A DNA stretch of 33,158 bases from Nocardiaceae bacterium (GCA_021372355.1 JAJFUQ010000134.1:1-33158); one strand, 5' to 3'. Counted from the first letter of the stretch, positions 14,611 to 22,353 are shown. Translations and numbers: made by a program. The notes: generated by a model from the letters alone, not told the origin.

Positions 14611-15492
14611 TTAAGAACGGCCCTTTGTGGCATAAGCCACGTCGGCTGAGTACTTTTCAAAGCCTAGCGCAGCATATACGGACAGCGCTGGACGGTTATT
14701 TCCTTCGACATATAGCGCAACTGTCTTCGCGCCATTGTTGCGCAAATAATTGAGTCCCGCGGAAGTGAGAGCCCGACCGAGCCCACCGCCTTGCTGGTCC
14801 GGATCGACGGCGACGATGTAGACCTCACCAAGATCACTGCCGGGCTGGCGTTTCGTCCAGTGGAAGCCGCGGATCGTGTCGCCTGGTCCGGGTGCGATCA
14901 GCAGTCCGTGGGGATCGAACCATTCCGATTCCCGCCGAATATCGATTTCCCGTTGCGTCCAGCCGCCTTGTTCCGGATGCCAGGCAAACGCCGCATTGTT
15001 GACCCGGAGCAATTCCGCATCGTCGGCCGGGCCGGCATAAGAACGGATCGGAATTTCGGGAACGGCGAATTCTTCGTCGAGCGGCCGCCGCAGTTGCAGC
15101 AGCTCCCGAACGACCACCAGATTCATTTCTGCCGCGGCCGCACGCGCCGCTTCGAGATCGCCGTGCGCCCACAACCGGGTCGATGGTCCGCCACGTTCGA
15201 AGACCGTATTGATCATCTGTCGGCCGATGCCCTGGCGTCGCATGGCCGGCGCTACGACGACTTCAGCCATCGGGTCGTGGCCCGACCGCGGTTCGACGAG
15301 ACTCGCGTAGCCCGCGACGGTGTCGCCTGCCCACGCCAGAAGGTGCGCATACCCGGGTTGGCCGTCGAGTGCGTGTCGACCGGGCTCCCCTACCGCATTG
15401 ACGCCGTCATGCTCGGACGCCTGCTCGAGAATCTGCCGAACGACGTCGGCCTCCCGCGCTTGGAGAACCGGAGACCAGACGAGTTGGATCAC
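14611..15492 (-). CDS. mshD: Mycothiol synthase
   Basis: 293 aa with GTG start 15492; two tandem GNAT acetyltransferase domains (about 1-135 and 150-293). It transfers acetyl from acetyl-CoA to Cys-GlcN-inositol, the last step of mycothiol synthesis. The first domain has VVVAPAMRRQGIGRQMI (acetyl-CoA loop). The second, active domain has EVYIVAVDPDQQGGGLGRAL and ends VALYVEGNNRPALSVYAALGF, both typical of MshD. It lies 3 nt downstream of the GlnR-type regulator gene and upstream of pst, as Rv0819 lies between Rv0818 and phoT. Mycothiol restricts the organism to Actinobacteria. Confidence 0.96.
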   Translation of the reverse strand: MIQLVWSPVLQAREADVVRQILEQASEHDGVNAVGEPGRHALDGQPGYAHLLAWAGDTVAGYASLVEPRSGHDPMAEVVVAPAMRRQGIGRQMINTVFERGGPSTRLWAHGDLEAARAAAAEMNLVVVRELLQLRRPLDEEFAVPEIPIRSYAGPADDAELLRVNNAAFAWHPEQGGWTQREIDIRRESEWFDPHGLLIAPGPGDTIRGFHWTKRQPGSDLGEVYIVAVDPDQQGGGLGRALTSAGLNYLRNNGAKTVALYVEGNNRPALSVYAALGFEKYSADVAYATKGRS

Positions 15493-15495
15493 CGA

Positions 15496-16218
15496 CTAGT
15501 CGTCTTCTTCGGAGTCCGGGAAGGTGATGTGATCGCCCTTGCCCGACGAGCGACTCGGCCGGACCGCCTTATAACCGACGTTGCGGACGGTGCCGATGAG
15601 CGCCTCGTACTCGGGACCGAGCTTCGCGCGCAGACGTCGAACGTGGACATCCACCGTGCGCGTACCACCGAAGAAGTCGTAGCCCCAGACCTCTTGCAGC
15701 AACTGGGCGCGGGTGAACACCCGGCCGGCGTGCTGCGCGAGGTACTTGAGGAGTTCGAACTCCTTATAAGTGAGGTCGAGTGGCCGGCCCTTGAGCCGAG
15801 CGGTGTAGGTGCCTTCGTCGATCACGAGTTCACCGAGCGTGATCTTGCCCGATGCCTCCGAATTGGTCTGGCCACCAACGCGACCCACCAGCAGACGAAG
15901 GCGGGCGTCGAGTTCGGCCGGGCCGGTTCCGGGCAGGAGGATGTCGTCGAGACCCCAGTCCGCGCTGACCGCGACAAGTCCGCCCTCGGTCAGGACCGCG
16001 ACCACCGGCAGCGACGAGCCTGTCGTTCCCAGCAGTCGACACAGTCCGCGCGCCGCCGCCAAGTCGGTGCGGGCATCGACGAGTGCGATGTCTGCACTAC
16101 CGGCTTCGAGCAACGAGGAGACCTCGGTGGGCGCCGGTCGGACGGTGTGCGGAAGCAGCGCAAGAGAAGGAAGAACCGACTCATAGTTCGGATCGGACGT
16201 CAGCAGAAGAAGCTCCAC
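15496..16218 (-). CDS. glnR: GlnR-type winged-helix response regulator
   Basis: 240 aa. GTG 16218 is chosen because GGAGG lies 5 nt upstream; an in-frame start at 16251 adds 11 residues lacking homology. The receiver-like N-terminal domain (1-125) has VDARTDL (the aspartate position) but, as in GlnR, lacks a standard phosphorylation pocket. The C-terminal OmpR-type winged helix (about 130-225) has [42 protein letters not shown] and [12 protein letters not shown]. Orthologues (Rv0818) control nitrogen assimilation genes as orphan regulators. It forms a two-gene unit with mshD and is divergent from lmeA. Confidence 0.92.
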   Translation of the reverse strand: MELLLLTSDPNYESVLPSLALLPHTVRPAPTEVSSLLEAGSADIALVDARTDLAAARGLCRLLGTTGSSLPVVAVLTEGGLVAVSADWGLDDILLPGTGPAELDARLRLLVGRVGGQTNSEASGKITLGELVIDEGTYTARLKGRPLDLTYKEFELLKYLAQHAGRVFTRAQLLQEVWGYDFFGGTRTVDVHVRRLRAKLGPEYEALIGTVRNVGYKAVRPSRSSGKGDHITFPDSEEDD

Positions 16219-16321
16219 AGTCTCCTCCGCTCTTGAATCTGATCCACCCACACGCGAATTGCCTTGCGCAACAGATTAGCGTGACGAACTGCTTCAGCGC
16301 CGACTGGCACGAAGAAACACA

Positions 16322-16340
16322 CGCCCCGTTCTACGGGGCG
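16322..16340. repeat. 7-bp perfect dyad in the glnR/lmeA divergent region
   Basis: CGCCCCG and CGGGGCG flank TTCTA, in the 151-bp region between the divergent glnR and lmeA starts and 30 nt before lmeA. It could be an operator or a leader hairpin. No clear -10/-35 pair was recognised here. Confidence 0.45.
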
Positions 16341-16369
16341 GCTCCGCGCGACGACGCGGTGTAGTCACA

Positions 16370-17149
16370 ATGGAGACCATGCGGAAGCTCATCATCGGTC
16401 TCCTGGTCGCGGTTGCGGTCTTCGTGCTGACCGATTTCAGCGCGGCGGCCTACTGCGAGTACCGGTTGTCGAAGGCACTCCGCGAGCACAGCCAGCTGTC
16501 GACGGACCCCGAGGTCACCATCCACGGCGTCCCCTTCACGGTCGCCTCGATCCGCGGCAAGTTCCCGCAGGTCGAGATCCGGGCGCGCGGCGTCCACCGC
16601 GACCAGATGCGCAATACCTACATCGAGGCCTTGCTGAGCGATGTGCAGATAAGCGGAGCGAATCTGTTCGCCGGTCACTACGACGACGCCAAGGTCGAGA
16701 CGATTCTCGGCCGCATGCGGCTCGACGTCACCGAACTCGGCCAACAGCTCGGCATTCCGGACCTCGAGATCGTGCCGAAGAGCGAGCAGAAGGTGAAGGA
16801 GGCCGCCCAGGATGCGCTGCCGACCAACGACGGGGTCGTGTTCTCCGGAACGGTCCTCGTCGGCGGCAAGAAGGTCAAGGTCAACGTCCGCGCCAACCTG
16901 TTCATCAGTGCGGGCGCGCTGCGGATCGTCGCGCAGGAGCTGGTAGTCGACCCCGACGAAGGCCTGCCCGCCGAGATCACCGAGGCCGACCAGCCCGCGA
17001 TCGTCGCTCGCTTCAGCACGGTGATCAACAAGCTGGTCCTGCCGTTCGGCGCGATCCCGCGCAAAGCCTGGGCCGAGGGCACGCAGATCGTCATCGAAGG
17101 CACGTCGACCAAGGTCGAGGTCGCCCTCGACGATCTGCAGATCAAGTAG
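16370..17149 (+). CDS. lmeA: LmeA-like phospholipid-binding protein (DUF2993)
   Basis: 259 aa; an in-frame ATG at 16379 gives a form three residues shorter with the same signal. The hydrophobic N-terminus (RKLIIGLLVAVAVFVLTDF) is a signal peptide or anchor. The rest is a beta-rich DUF2993 domain with VTIHGVPFTVASIRGKFPQVEI, LLSDVQISG and a C-terminal LPFGAIPRKAWAEGTQIVIEG. The mycobacterial orthologue (Rv0817c, LmeA) is a periplasmic lipid-binding protein needed for mannan elongation in lipomannan and lipoarabinomannan. It sits 5 nt before the thioredoxin gene, in the Rv0817c-Rv0816c order. Confidence 0.92.
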   Translation: METMRKLIIGLLVAVAVFVLTDFSAAAYCEYRLSKALREHSQLSTDPEVTIHGVPFTVASIRGKFPQVEIRARGVHRDQMRNTYIEALLSDVQISGANLFAGHYDDAKVETILGRMRLDVTELGQQLGIPDLEIVPKSEQKVKEAAQDALPTNDGVVFSGTVLVGGKKVKVNVRANLFISAGALRIVAQELVVDPDEGLPAEITEADQPAIVARFSTVINKLVLPFGAIPRKAWAEGTQIVIEGTSTKVEVALDDLQIK

Positions 17150-17154
17150 GTGTG

Positions 17155-17598
17155 ATGAGCGGCAGCGTTTACCCGGTGATCATCGGCCTGGTCGCACTCG
17201 CGTTGGCGACCGCGGCCGGCCTGTGGCTGCGTAAGCGGGACGGCGAGATCCGCCATGCCGCGATCGAAGAGTCCGAAGAACTCCTCGCCCTCTTGGCCGA
17301 CGTCGGCTTCACCGGCGCCGGACCAGCTGTGGTGCATTTCTCTGCCGACTGGTGCGCACCCTGCAAAGCCGTCGCGCGAGTGGTCAGCGGCGTCACGAGC
17401 GATCTTGCCGACTCGCCGCACCCGCCGCAGGACCTCGAGGTCGACATCGACGAAAACCCACGGCTGGCAAGCTATTTGCGCGTCCTGTCGCTGCCCACGA
17501 CGTTTGTCATCGATCGCGGCGGGGCCCAGAAGTTCCGCGCTGCGGGGGTGCCCAGTGCCAATGACCTGCGGACTGTTCTCGAGGGCCTTAGCCGCTGA
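17155..17598 (+). CDS. Membrane-anchored thioredoxin-like protein (ThiX-like)
   Basis: 147 aa from ATG 17155; an adjacent GTG at 17152 adds one residue. One N-terminal membrane helix (VYPVIIGLVALALATAAGLWL) is followed by a thioredoxin fold with active site WCAPC (66-70) and the cis-proline strand LPTTFVIDRGG. The catalytic domain's side of the membrane is not certain. It corresponds to Rv0816c. It lies directly after lmeA, and the sulfur unit begins 60 nt downstream from its own promoter. A role in disulfide exchange is expected; the partner is unknown. Confidence 0.9.
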   Translation: MSGSVYPVIIGLVALALATAAGLWLRKRDGEIRHAAIEESEELLALLADVGFTGAGPAVVHFSADWCAPCKAVARVVSGVTSDLADSPHPPQDLEVDIDENPRLASYLRVLSLPTTFVIDRGGAQKFRAAGVPSANDLRTVLEGLSR

Positions 17599-17646
17599 AC
17601 AGCCCTAGACTAATTTGCATACATAGCCGTAGCGAAAATTTCCGCG

Positions 17647-17652
17647 TAAACT
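17647..17652 (+). promoter_or_regulatory. -10 element of the poly-Cys leader ORF
   Basis: TAAACT matches TANNNT and ends 7 nt before GTG 17660, so transcription would begin at the start codon. This gives a leaderless mRNA for the leader ORF. The surrounding 17600-17650 is AT-rich compared with the window. Confidence 0.7.
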
Positions 17653-17659
17653 CGCCGAC

Positions 17660-17749
17660 GTGTATTACCGCTCCGAGCTCATGCTCACTCGTCGCCGCAC
17701 AGTTGATCTGTGCCGACTGAGCGGTACCTGTTGTCGCCCCTGCTGCTGA
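17660..17749 (+). CDS. Poly-cysteine leaderless leader peptide (29 aa)
   Basis: The ORF GTG 17660 to TGA 17749 encodes 29 residues. It contains LTRRR-x-VDLCR (Leu9-Arg19) and ends CCRPCC followed directly by stop, with five cysteines in all. It has no ribosome binding site, but a TAAACT -10 ends 7 nt upstream, so it should be translated from a leaderless transcript. Short leaderless ORFs ending in cysteine runs are known in mycobacteria as cysteine-responsive attenuators of sulfur genes. This one precedes DUF4395, thiosulfate sulfurtransferase and DUF1416 genes, exactly the expected setting. The prediction is that low Cys-tRNA stalls ribosomes on the Cys codons and raises expression of the operon. 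The 100-nt gap before the next gene includes a small GGAG-CTT-CTCC stem (17836-17846) at its ribosome binding site. Confidence 0.85.
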   Translation: MYYRSELMLTRRRTVDLCRLSGTCCRPCC

Positions 17750-17849
17750 TCCCCTCGGCCATTCCGGCCTCCAGATCCGCGTGTATTTCCCGGCAGGGCT
17801 CTGTTCACCGAGCCATGGGTCTGCACACAACAACAGGAGCTTCTCCCAC

Positions 17850-18347
17850 ATGTCCGTTTCGTCAGAACAAATCCTGATCACCAGCGGCACGACGGTAAAA
17901 CCCGAACTCGAACAGGTCGATGTCCGCGGTCCGCGTTTCGCTGCCTGGGTCACGACGGCAGTTCTCCTCGCCGTTCTCGCGATCCTCTCGTTCTCCCCGG
18001 CACTGGCCGGCGTCGTGCTCACCGTTCAGACCGTGGTCTTCTTGGTCGGCGCCATCGTCGGCCCGCGTCGACACCCGTACGGCCGGATCTACAGCCGCTT
18101 CGTCCAGCCCCGCCTCGGCCCAGTCACCGAGAAGGAACCCGCTGCACCGCTGCGGTTCGCCCAGGGCGTCGGTTTCGTCTTCGCCGGAGTCGGCCTTGTC
18201 GCCCTCACTTTCGGCGCCGCGACGGTAGCGTCCGTGGCGGTCGGGTTCGCACTGTTCGCGGCGTTCCTCAATGCGGCGTTCGCGATCTGCCTCGGCTGCT
18301 TGATCTACCCCTTCGCAGCTCGACTCGTCATTCGCCAGCCCGCATAG
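17850..18347 (+). CDS. DUF4395 membrane protein
   Basis: 165 aa from ATG 17850, with AGGAG 10 nt upstream. The N-terminus VDVRGPRFAAWVT is characteristic of DUF4395, followed by four hydrophobic helices (about 30-48, 52-70, 108-128 and 130-152) and the loop RRHPYGRIYSRFVQPRLGP between the second and third. The function is not established; in actinobacteria the family is commonly found beside sulfurtransferase and thioredoxin genes. Here it is the first structural gene after the poly-Cys leader, 53 nt ahead of the sulfurtransferase, so an association with sulfane-sulfur or sulfur-compound transport is a reasonable inference. Confidence 0.9.
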   Translation: MSVSSEQILITSGTTVKPELEQVDVRGPRFAAWVTTAVLLAVLAILSFSPALAGVVLTVQTVVFLVGAIVGPRRHPYGRIYSRFVQPRLGPVTEKEPAAPLRFAQGVGFVFAGVGLVALTFGAATVASVAVGFALFAAFLNAAFAICLGCLIYPFAARLVIRQPA

Positions 18348-18400
18348 TCGCGGCCGACTGACGCTCCTCCCCGAACTTCAATATCCGAAAGGGACACATC

Positions 18401-19240
18401 ATGGCCCGCTCCGACGTTCTCGTCTCTGCCGACTGGGTTGAGCAGAACCTCGACACCCCCGGCGTCGTCCTCGTCGAGGTCGACGAAGACACCACCGCCT
18501 ACGACGGCGGACACATCAAGGGCGCCATCAAGCTCGACTGGCGCAAGGACCTGCAGGACCAGGTTCGCCGCGACTTCGTCAACCGTGAGCAGTTCTCGGC
18601 ACTGCTGTCCGAGCGCGGCGTCTCCAACGACGACACCGTGATCCTCTACGGCGGCAACAACAACTGGTTCGCGGCGTACGCGTACTGGTACTTCAAGCTC
18701 TACGGCCACGCGGACGTCAAACTCCTCGACGGCGGCCGTAAGAAGTGGGAACTCGACGGTCGCGACCTGTCGACCGACGCCGTCTCGCGTCCGACGACCG
18801 ACTACAAGGCCGCCGAGCAGGACCTCACGATCCGCGCGTTCCGCGACGAGGCGATCGCGGTCTCCAACGACGGGTCGAAGAACCTCATCGACGTCCGCTC
18901 CCCCGACGAGTTCGCCGGCCGCATTCTCGCGCCGGCGCACCTCCCGCAGGAGCAGAGCCAGCGTCCGGGCCACATTCCCGGTGCACTCAATGTGCCGTGG
19001 AGCAAGGCGGCCAACGAGGACGGCACGTTCAAGTCCGACGACGAACTCACCGCGCTGTACGGTGCCGCCGGCCTCGACGGATCGAAGTCGACCATCGCGT
19101 ACTGCCGGATCGGCGAGCGTTCCTCGCATACCTGGTTCGTGCTGCGGGAACTCCTCGGCCACGAGGACGTCAAGAACTACGACGGCAGCTGGACCGAATA
19201 CGGCTCACTCGTCGGCGCACCGATCGCACTCGGCGACTAG
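18401..19240 (+). CDS. cysA2: Thiosulfate sulfurtransferase (rhodanese), CysA2/SseA-like
   Basis: 279 aa, two tandem rhodanese domains. The N-terminal inactive domain (about 5-135) includes YGGNNNWFAAYAYWYF and LLDGGRKKWE. The C-terminal domain (about 160-278) has IDVRSPDEFAGRI, RPGHIPGALNVPW and the active-site loop CRIGERS with persulfide-forming Cys235. It moves sulfane sulfur from thiosulfate to acceptors; orthologues Rv0815c/Rv3117 are annotated thiosulfate sulfurtransferases. AAAGGGAC 8 nt upstream is its ribosome binding site. It lies between DUF4395 and the DUF1416 gene in the unit behind the poly-Cys leader. Confidence 0.95.
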   Translation: MARSDVLVSADWVEQNLDTPGVVLVEVDEDTTAYDGGHIKGAIKLDWRKDLQDQVRRDFVNREQFSALLSERGVSNDDTVILYGGNNNWFAAYAYWYFKLYGHADVKLLDGGRKKWELDGRDLSTDAVSRPTTDYKAAEQDLTIRAFRDEAIAVSNDGSKNLIDVRSPDEFAGRILAPAHLPQEQSQRPGHIPGALNVPWSKAANEDGTFKSDDELTALYGAAGLDGSKSTIAYCRIGERSSHTWFVLRELLGHEDVKNYDGSWTEYGSLVGAPIALGD

Positions 19241-19267
19241 CCGACGACAACAAGGGGGAATTGGAGA

Positions 19268-19570
19268 ATGTGCGGAGCACCAGCACAAGGACAGGTTCTG
19301 CCGGCCGGCATCAACCTGGAGAAAGAGACGGTCATCACCGGCCGGATCGTGAAGTCAACCGGTGAAGCGGTCGGCGGCGCGTTCGTCAGACTGCTCGACA
19401 AGACCGGTGAATTCACCGCCGAAGTCGTGGCCTCAGCGACCGGCGCGTTCCGTTTCTTCGCAGCTCCGGGCACGTGGACCGTCCGGGCCCTCTCCAAGTC
19501 CGGCAACGGCGACGTGACGCTGACCCCGCAGTCCGCGGGAATTCACAACGTCGACGTTCAGGTCGACTAA
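19268..19570 (+). CDS. sseC: DUF1416 protein, SseC-like
   Basis: 100 aa. It begins MCGAPAQGQVLPAGINLEKE and continues as a single transthyretin-like beta domain (VITGRIVKSTGEAVGGAFVRL, FRFFAAPGTWTVRAL), the DUF1416 family. Orthologues Rv0814c/Rv3118 always follow the thiosulfate sulfurtransferase gene. GGGGGA-type ribosome binding site (AAGGGGGAATTGGAGA) lies just upstream of ATG 19268. The biochemical role is not known; Cys2 is conserved. A strong terminator follows. Confidence 0.93.
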   Translation: MCGAPAQGQVLPAGINLEKETVITGRIVKSTGEAVGGAFVRLLDKTGEFTAEVVASATGAFRFFAAPGTWTVRALSKSGNGDVTLTPQSAGIHNVDVQVD

Positions 19571-19582
19571 CTCCATAACGAC

Positions 19583-19628
19583 CGAACAACTCCTTCCGGA
19601 TTCGACATTCGGGAGGAGTTGTTCGTTT
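19583..19628 (+). terminator. Intrinsic terminator of the sulfur operon
   Basis: CGAACAACTCC-TTCCG (19583-19598) pairs with CGGGA-GGAGTTGTTCG (19610-19625), 16 bp with one G-T wobble and an 11-nt loop, followed by TTTCCCC. It begins 12 nt after the DUF1416 stop. Confidence 0.88.
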
Positions 19629-19650
19629 CCCCTAATAACAAGTTCCTGAC

Positions 19651-19656
19651 TAGGAT
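19651..19656 (+). promoter_or_regulatory. Candidate -10 for the small membrane ORF and nitrobindin
   Basis: TAGGAT fits TANNNT and ends 7 nt before ATG 19664, which would place transcription start at the start codon. The AGGA inside the same element could instead act as a Shine-Dalgarno sequence for 19664 if transcription begins earlier. Confidence 0.5.
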
Positions 19657-19663
19657 GTTCGCC

Positions 19664-19762
19664 ATGGTGCTTTTCTTCGAGACCCTTCTCGTCCTGGCAT
19701 CGCTGCTGATCACCTGGTTCGCGGTGTACGTGCTGTACCGGTTGGTCACTGACGAGTCGTGA
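19664..19762 (+). CDS. 32-aa single-span membrane peptide
   Basis: ATG 19664 to TGA 19762. The peptide is nearly all one hydrophobic helix ([24 protein letters not shown]) with a short polar tail (VTDES). An in-frame ATG at 19655 gives 35 aa. Its stop overlaps the GTG start of the nitrobindin gene (GTGA, 19759-19762), so the two should be translationally coupled. Either AGGA 8 nt upstream or a TAGGAT -10 can serve 19664. Function is unknown. Confidence 0.7.
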   Translation: MVLFFETLLVLASLLITWFAVYVLYRLVTDES

Positions 19763-20433
19763 CGTCCCCTGACGATCGCCGTTCCGGCGACGAAGCGATC
19801 GCCAATGCCGAAATCCGTGCTCAGGAAACCGGCATACGCAACATTCCGGTGATGCCTGGTCTTGTCGCGCCCGACGAGACCGCCAACCTGCGTCTCGGAC
19901 CGAACCTCAGCGATGCGCTTCTCGCGCTCCTGCCGATGGTCGGGGTCTGGCGCGGAGTCGGCGAAGCCGTCGATCTGCACAGCGGCGAAGCGGACGACCC
20001 GGAATCAGTCGAGAGCTACCGGTTCGGCCAGCAGATCGTCGTATCGCACGATGGCGGCGACTATCTGAACTGGGATTCGCGTTCCTGGCGACTCACCGAA
20101 GACGACGAGTTCCACTCCCCCCACCTGCGTGAGACGGGCTTCTGGCGCGTCGCCACCGGTGATGATGTTCCCGACGGCGAGTCGCTCGAACTCGTCCTCG
20201 CTCATTCGACCGGAATCGTCGAGCTTTACTACGGTTCTGCGCTGACGCAGTCGTCGTGGGAACTCGCGACCGACGTCGTCATTCGTTCGCAGACCAGCAT
20301 CGTGGTCGGCGGCGCGAAGCGGCTCTACGGAATCATTGAAGGCGGCGACCTCGCGTACGTCGAAGAGCGCATCGATCCAGACGGCGAACTGCGGCCGCAT
20401 ATCTCCGCACGGCTCACTCGCTACGTCGGCTGA
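19759..20433 (+). CDS. Nitrobindin/FABP-like heme-binding beta-barrel protein
   Basis: 224 aa from GTG 19759. The first 55 residues are a polar extension. The ten-stranded barrel then opens with the family motif [11 protein letters not shown] and includes [50 protein letters not shown] and [20 protein letters not shown]. This is the DUF1794/nitrobindin family (Rv0813c type). Members bind heme b in a solvent-exposed pocket and isomerise peroxynitrite; Rv0813c was first described as fatty-acid-binding-protein-like. It is coupled to the preceding 32-aa membrane peptide. Ligand identity here is inferred. Confidence 0.92.
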   Translation: MTSPDDRRSGDEAIANAEIRAQETGIRNIPVMPGLVAPDETANLRLGPNLSDALLALLPMVGVWRGVGEAVDLHSGEADDPESVESYRFGQQIVVSHDGGDYLNWDSRSWRLTEDDEFHSPHLRETGFWRVATGDDVPDGESLELVLAHSTGIVELYYGSALTQSSWELATDVVIRSQTSIVVGGAKRLYGIIEGGDLAYVEERIDPDGELRPHISARLTRYVG

Positions 20434-20473
20434 GGTCGTGCGCTAGGTTGGGCGCAAAGCCACCTCAGCACTC

Positions 20474-21221
20474 GTGGCGGTCGCTCGGCGAGCGCTCGTC
20501 TACATCTACCGCCACCGCCGGATTCCCAACTGGTCCAATCCGAGACGATTCACCGAGAAGGTCAACTGGCGGATCGTTCGCGACCGTCGAGACCTGTTGA
20601 TCGGCACGTGCGACAAGCTCGCGATGAAGCAACGTGTCGCGTCGGTCGCGGGCGACGAGGTACGCGTCCCGCAGACCTACTGGACCGGCACTGACCTGCG
20701 CGAACTCGCTCTTATCGACCTCCCCGAAGACTGGGTCCTCAAGCCCAATCATCGAACCTCGAAGGTGATCCTCGGGCACGGCAGGCCGGACGCGGACGCG
20801 TTGACCGCGCAGACCGACGGCTGGCTCGATGAGGAGAACTGGGCGCGGTCGGGAGAGTGGGCGTACGGCTATTCGGCGCGTGTCTTCCTCGTCGAGGAAC
20901 GCATCGGAACCGGACCGAAACCGCCGGTCGACTACCAGTTCTACGTTTACGACGGCGTCGCGAAGTACGCGATGGTCATCACCGGGCGGCGAGCATCTTC
21001 CGCACGCGGAAATGCCGCCGGACGTGGATGCGATGTTCGACGTCGCCGGGCGGATCGGCCGCGGCTTCGACTTCATTCGCGTCGATCTCTACAACGTCGA
21101 CGGCACTATCTGGTTCGGCGAGACGACGCCTTACCCGGTCAGCGGAATGGGCCGATTCGTGCCCGATGATTTCGATTTCGAGCTCGGGAGCCACTGGCAG
21201 TTGCCGGCATCCACTCGCTGA
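20474..21221 (+). pseudogene. TupA-like ATP-grasp protein, frameshifted
   Basis: From GTG 20474 the product reads as the start of a TupA-like ATP-grasp enzyme (teichuronopeptide/polysaccharide biosynthesis family): WSNPRRFTEKVNWRIV, the CDKLAMKQRV segment, WVLKPNHRTSKVI and DYQFYVYDGVAKYAMVI. Near 20990 it shifts frame. The correct C-terminus (PPDVDAMFDVAGRI, GFDFIRVDLYNVDGTIWFGE, PYPVSGMGRF) is read one base later and ends at 21221. Family members have roughly 35-40 more residues between YAMVI and the PPDVDAM helix, including the D-R/FYD-DW motif, so an out-of-frame internal deletion is more likely than a one-base slip. The unshifted frame runs on to 21169 with a nonsensical Arg-rich tail. 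TAGGTT (20444-20449) is a candidate -10. Confidence 0.8.
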
Positions 21222-21326
21222 CCCGGGTCACAACTTGTTTTCGTTCCGGCGGGTTCGACGTGCGGCGGGACACCAGCCTCCACCATTGATCTACATGCTC
21301 GACGACGAAGTCAGCCTGGAGGACCC

Positions 21327-21494
21327 GTGAAGCCTGCTAGCGAACTCAGCGACGCCGAACTCGCGTACGAATTCCACGCGGTCGCCCGCCTACGCCACGA
21401 AGGTCACTCGACGTCGGCCGAGCAGCTGATCCGGCGCCAAACCGCCGTGCTCGACGAGATGACTCGTCGAGCCGAGCGCGCATACGAGGTCTGA
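21327..21494 (+). CDS. 55-aa protein of unknown function
   Basis: GTG 21327 to TGA 21494, preceded by an excellent GGAGG 4 nt upstream. The product is highly helical and charged (ELSDAELAYEFHAVARLRHE, then EQLIRRQTAVLDEMTRRAER). Its stop lies 4 nt from the convergent pabC stop. I do not recognise a family. The ribosome binding site and regular helix pattern make it likely to be real. Confidence 0.7.
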   Translation: MKPASELSDAELAYEFHAVARLRHEGHSTSAEQLIRRQTAVLDEMTRRAERAYEV

Positions 21495-21498
21495 GCGA

Positions 21499-22353
21499 CT
21501 ACCCCCCGATGGTCGCGACCGCCTGGTCGACCATCTCCGCGATCTCGGCCGCGACCGCCGGCACCGCAAGGCTGCGTCCATCGAGAGTGTGCACGCGCGC
21601 CCCCAAAGCCACGCTCGACATGAGCCACAGCCCGTCGGCGTTGTCCAGGTCCGCGCGTTCCAGCGGCAAGTATTCGCACGTGTAGCCACGATTCTGCGCC
21701 ACCGCGAACAACGCTCGCTGCGTCGTACCCGGCAGAATGCCGAACTCGGTCGGCGGGGTCAGCAGCGTGCGACCACGCGCGATGACGACCGTCGAGCGAG
21801 GACCTTCGAGGACCTTGCCATCGGTGCTGAGGAACACGACGTCATCGGCCCCTTCCCGGGCCGCGTGCCGCAGCGCCGCCATGTTCGTGGCGTACGACAG
21901 CGTCTTGGCACCGAGTAGCTGCCACGGCGCGAGCTTGGCCAGATCGGTCGAGAATCCGCGTTCGAGCGTGACGACCCCGATCCCGTTGGAACGGCCGTTG
22001 ACGATCCGCTCCGGCACCTCGGTCACGGTCACGAGCGCGGTCGGCTCGCCGCCGCTCTCCCGGCCGCGGGTCAGCAGCAGTCGCATCATGCCCTCGTTGG
22101 CCACTCCCCATTCGCGGACGGCGATGTCGATCGCATTGCGCCAGATATCGAGGTTCGGCTCGGGAAGATCGAGCATCGCGGCCGAGGTCGCGAGTCGGGC
22201 CAGATGCCAGCCCACGACGCACGGCCGTCCCGCACGCACGAGGATCGTCTCGAAGCACCCGTCACCGCGCACGAATCCGCTGTCATCGCTGTGCAGTATC
22301 GGCTGGTCAGCATCGAGAATCCGCCCATCGAGAGTCACCAGCAAGCGAGTCAT
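21499..22353 (-). CDS. pabC: Aminodeoxychorismate lyase-like fold-IV PLP enzyme
   Basis: 284 aa from ATG 22353; upstream codons to 22392 are open but lack a signal. It is a fold-type IV PLP enzyme. Landmarks are HSDDSGFVRGDGCFETI, the PLP lysine in LLGAKTLSYATNM (Lys150), VVFLSTDGKVLEGPRSTVV and a C-terminal LWLMSSVALGARVHTLDG. The orthologue Rv0812 makes p-aminobenzoate from aminodeoxychorismate for folate. Related families (branched-chain or D-amino-acid aminotransferases) are the main alternatives. It is divergent from the LURP-one-like gene; a TACGCT -10 ends 6 nt before its ATG. Confidence 0.87.
   Translation of the reverse strand: MTRLLVTLDGRILDADQPILHSDDSGFVRGDGCFETILVRAGRPCVVGWHLARLATSAAMLDLPEPNLDIWRNAIDIAVREWGVANEGMMRLLLTRGRESGGEPTALVTVTEVPERIVNGRSNGIGVVTLERGFSTDLAKLAPWQLLGAKTLSYATNMAALRHAAREGADDVVFLSTDGKVLEGPRSTVVIARGRTLLTPPTEFGILPGTTQRALFAVAQNRGYTCEYLPLERADLDNADGLWLMSSVALGARVHTLDGRSLAVPAVAAEIAEMVDQAVATIGG

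Noticed and set aside
14791..16236. 481-codon plus-strand open frame opposite mshD and glnR
   Set aside because: Shadow frame; both minus-strand proteins are recognised and GlnR has a perfect ribosome binding site.
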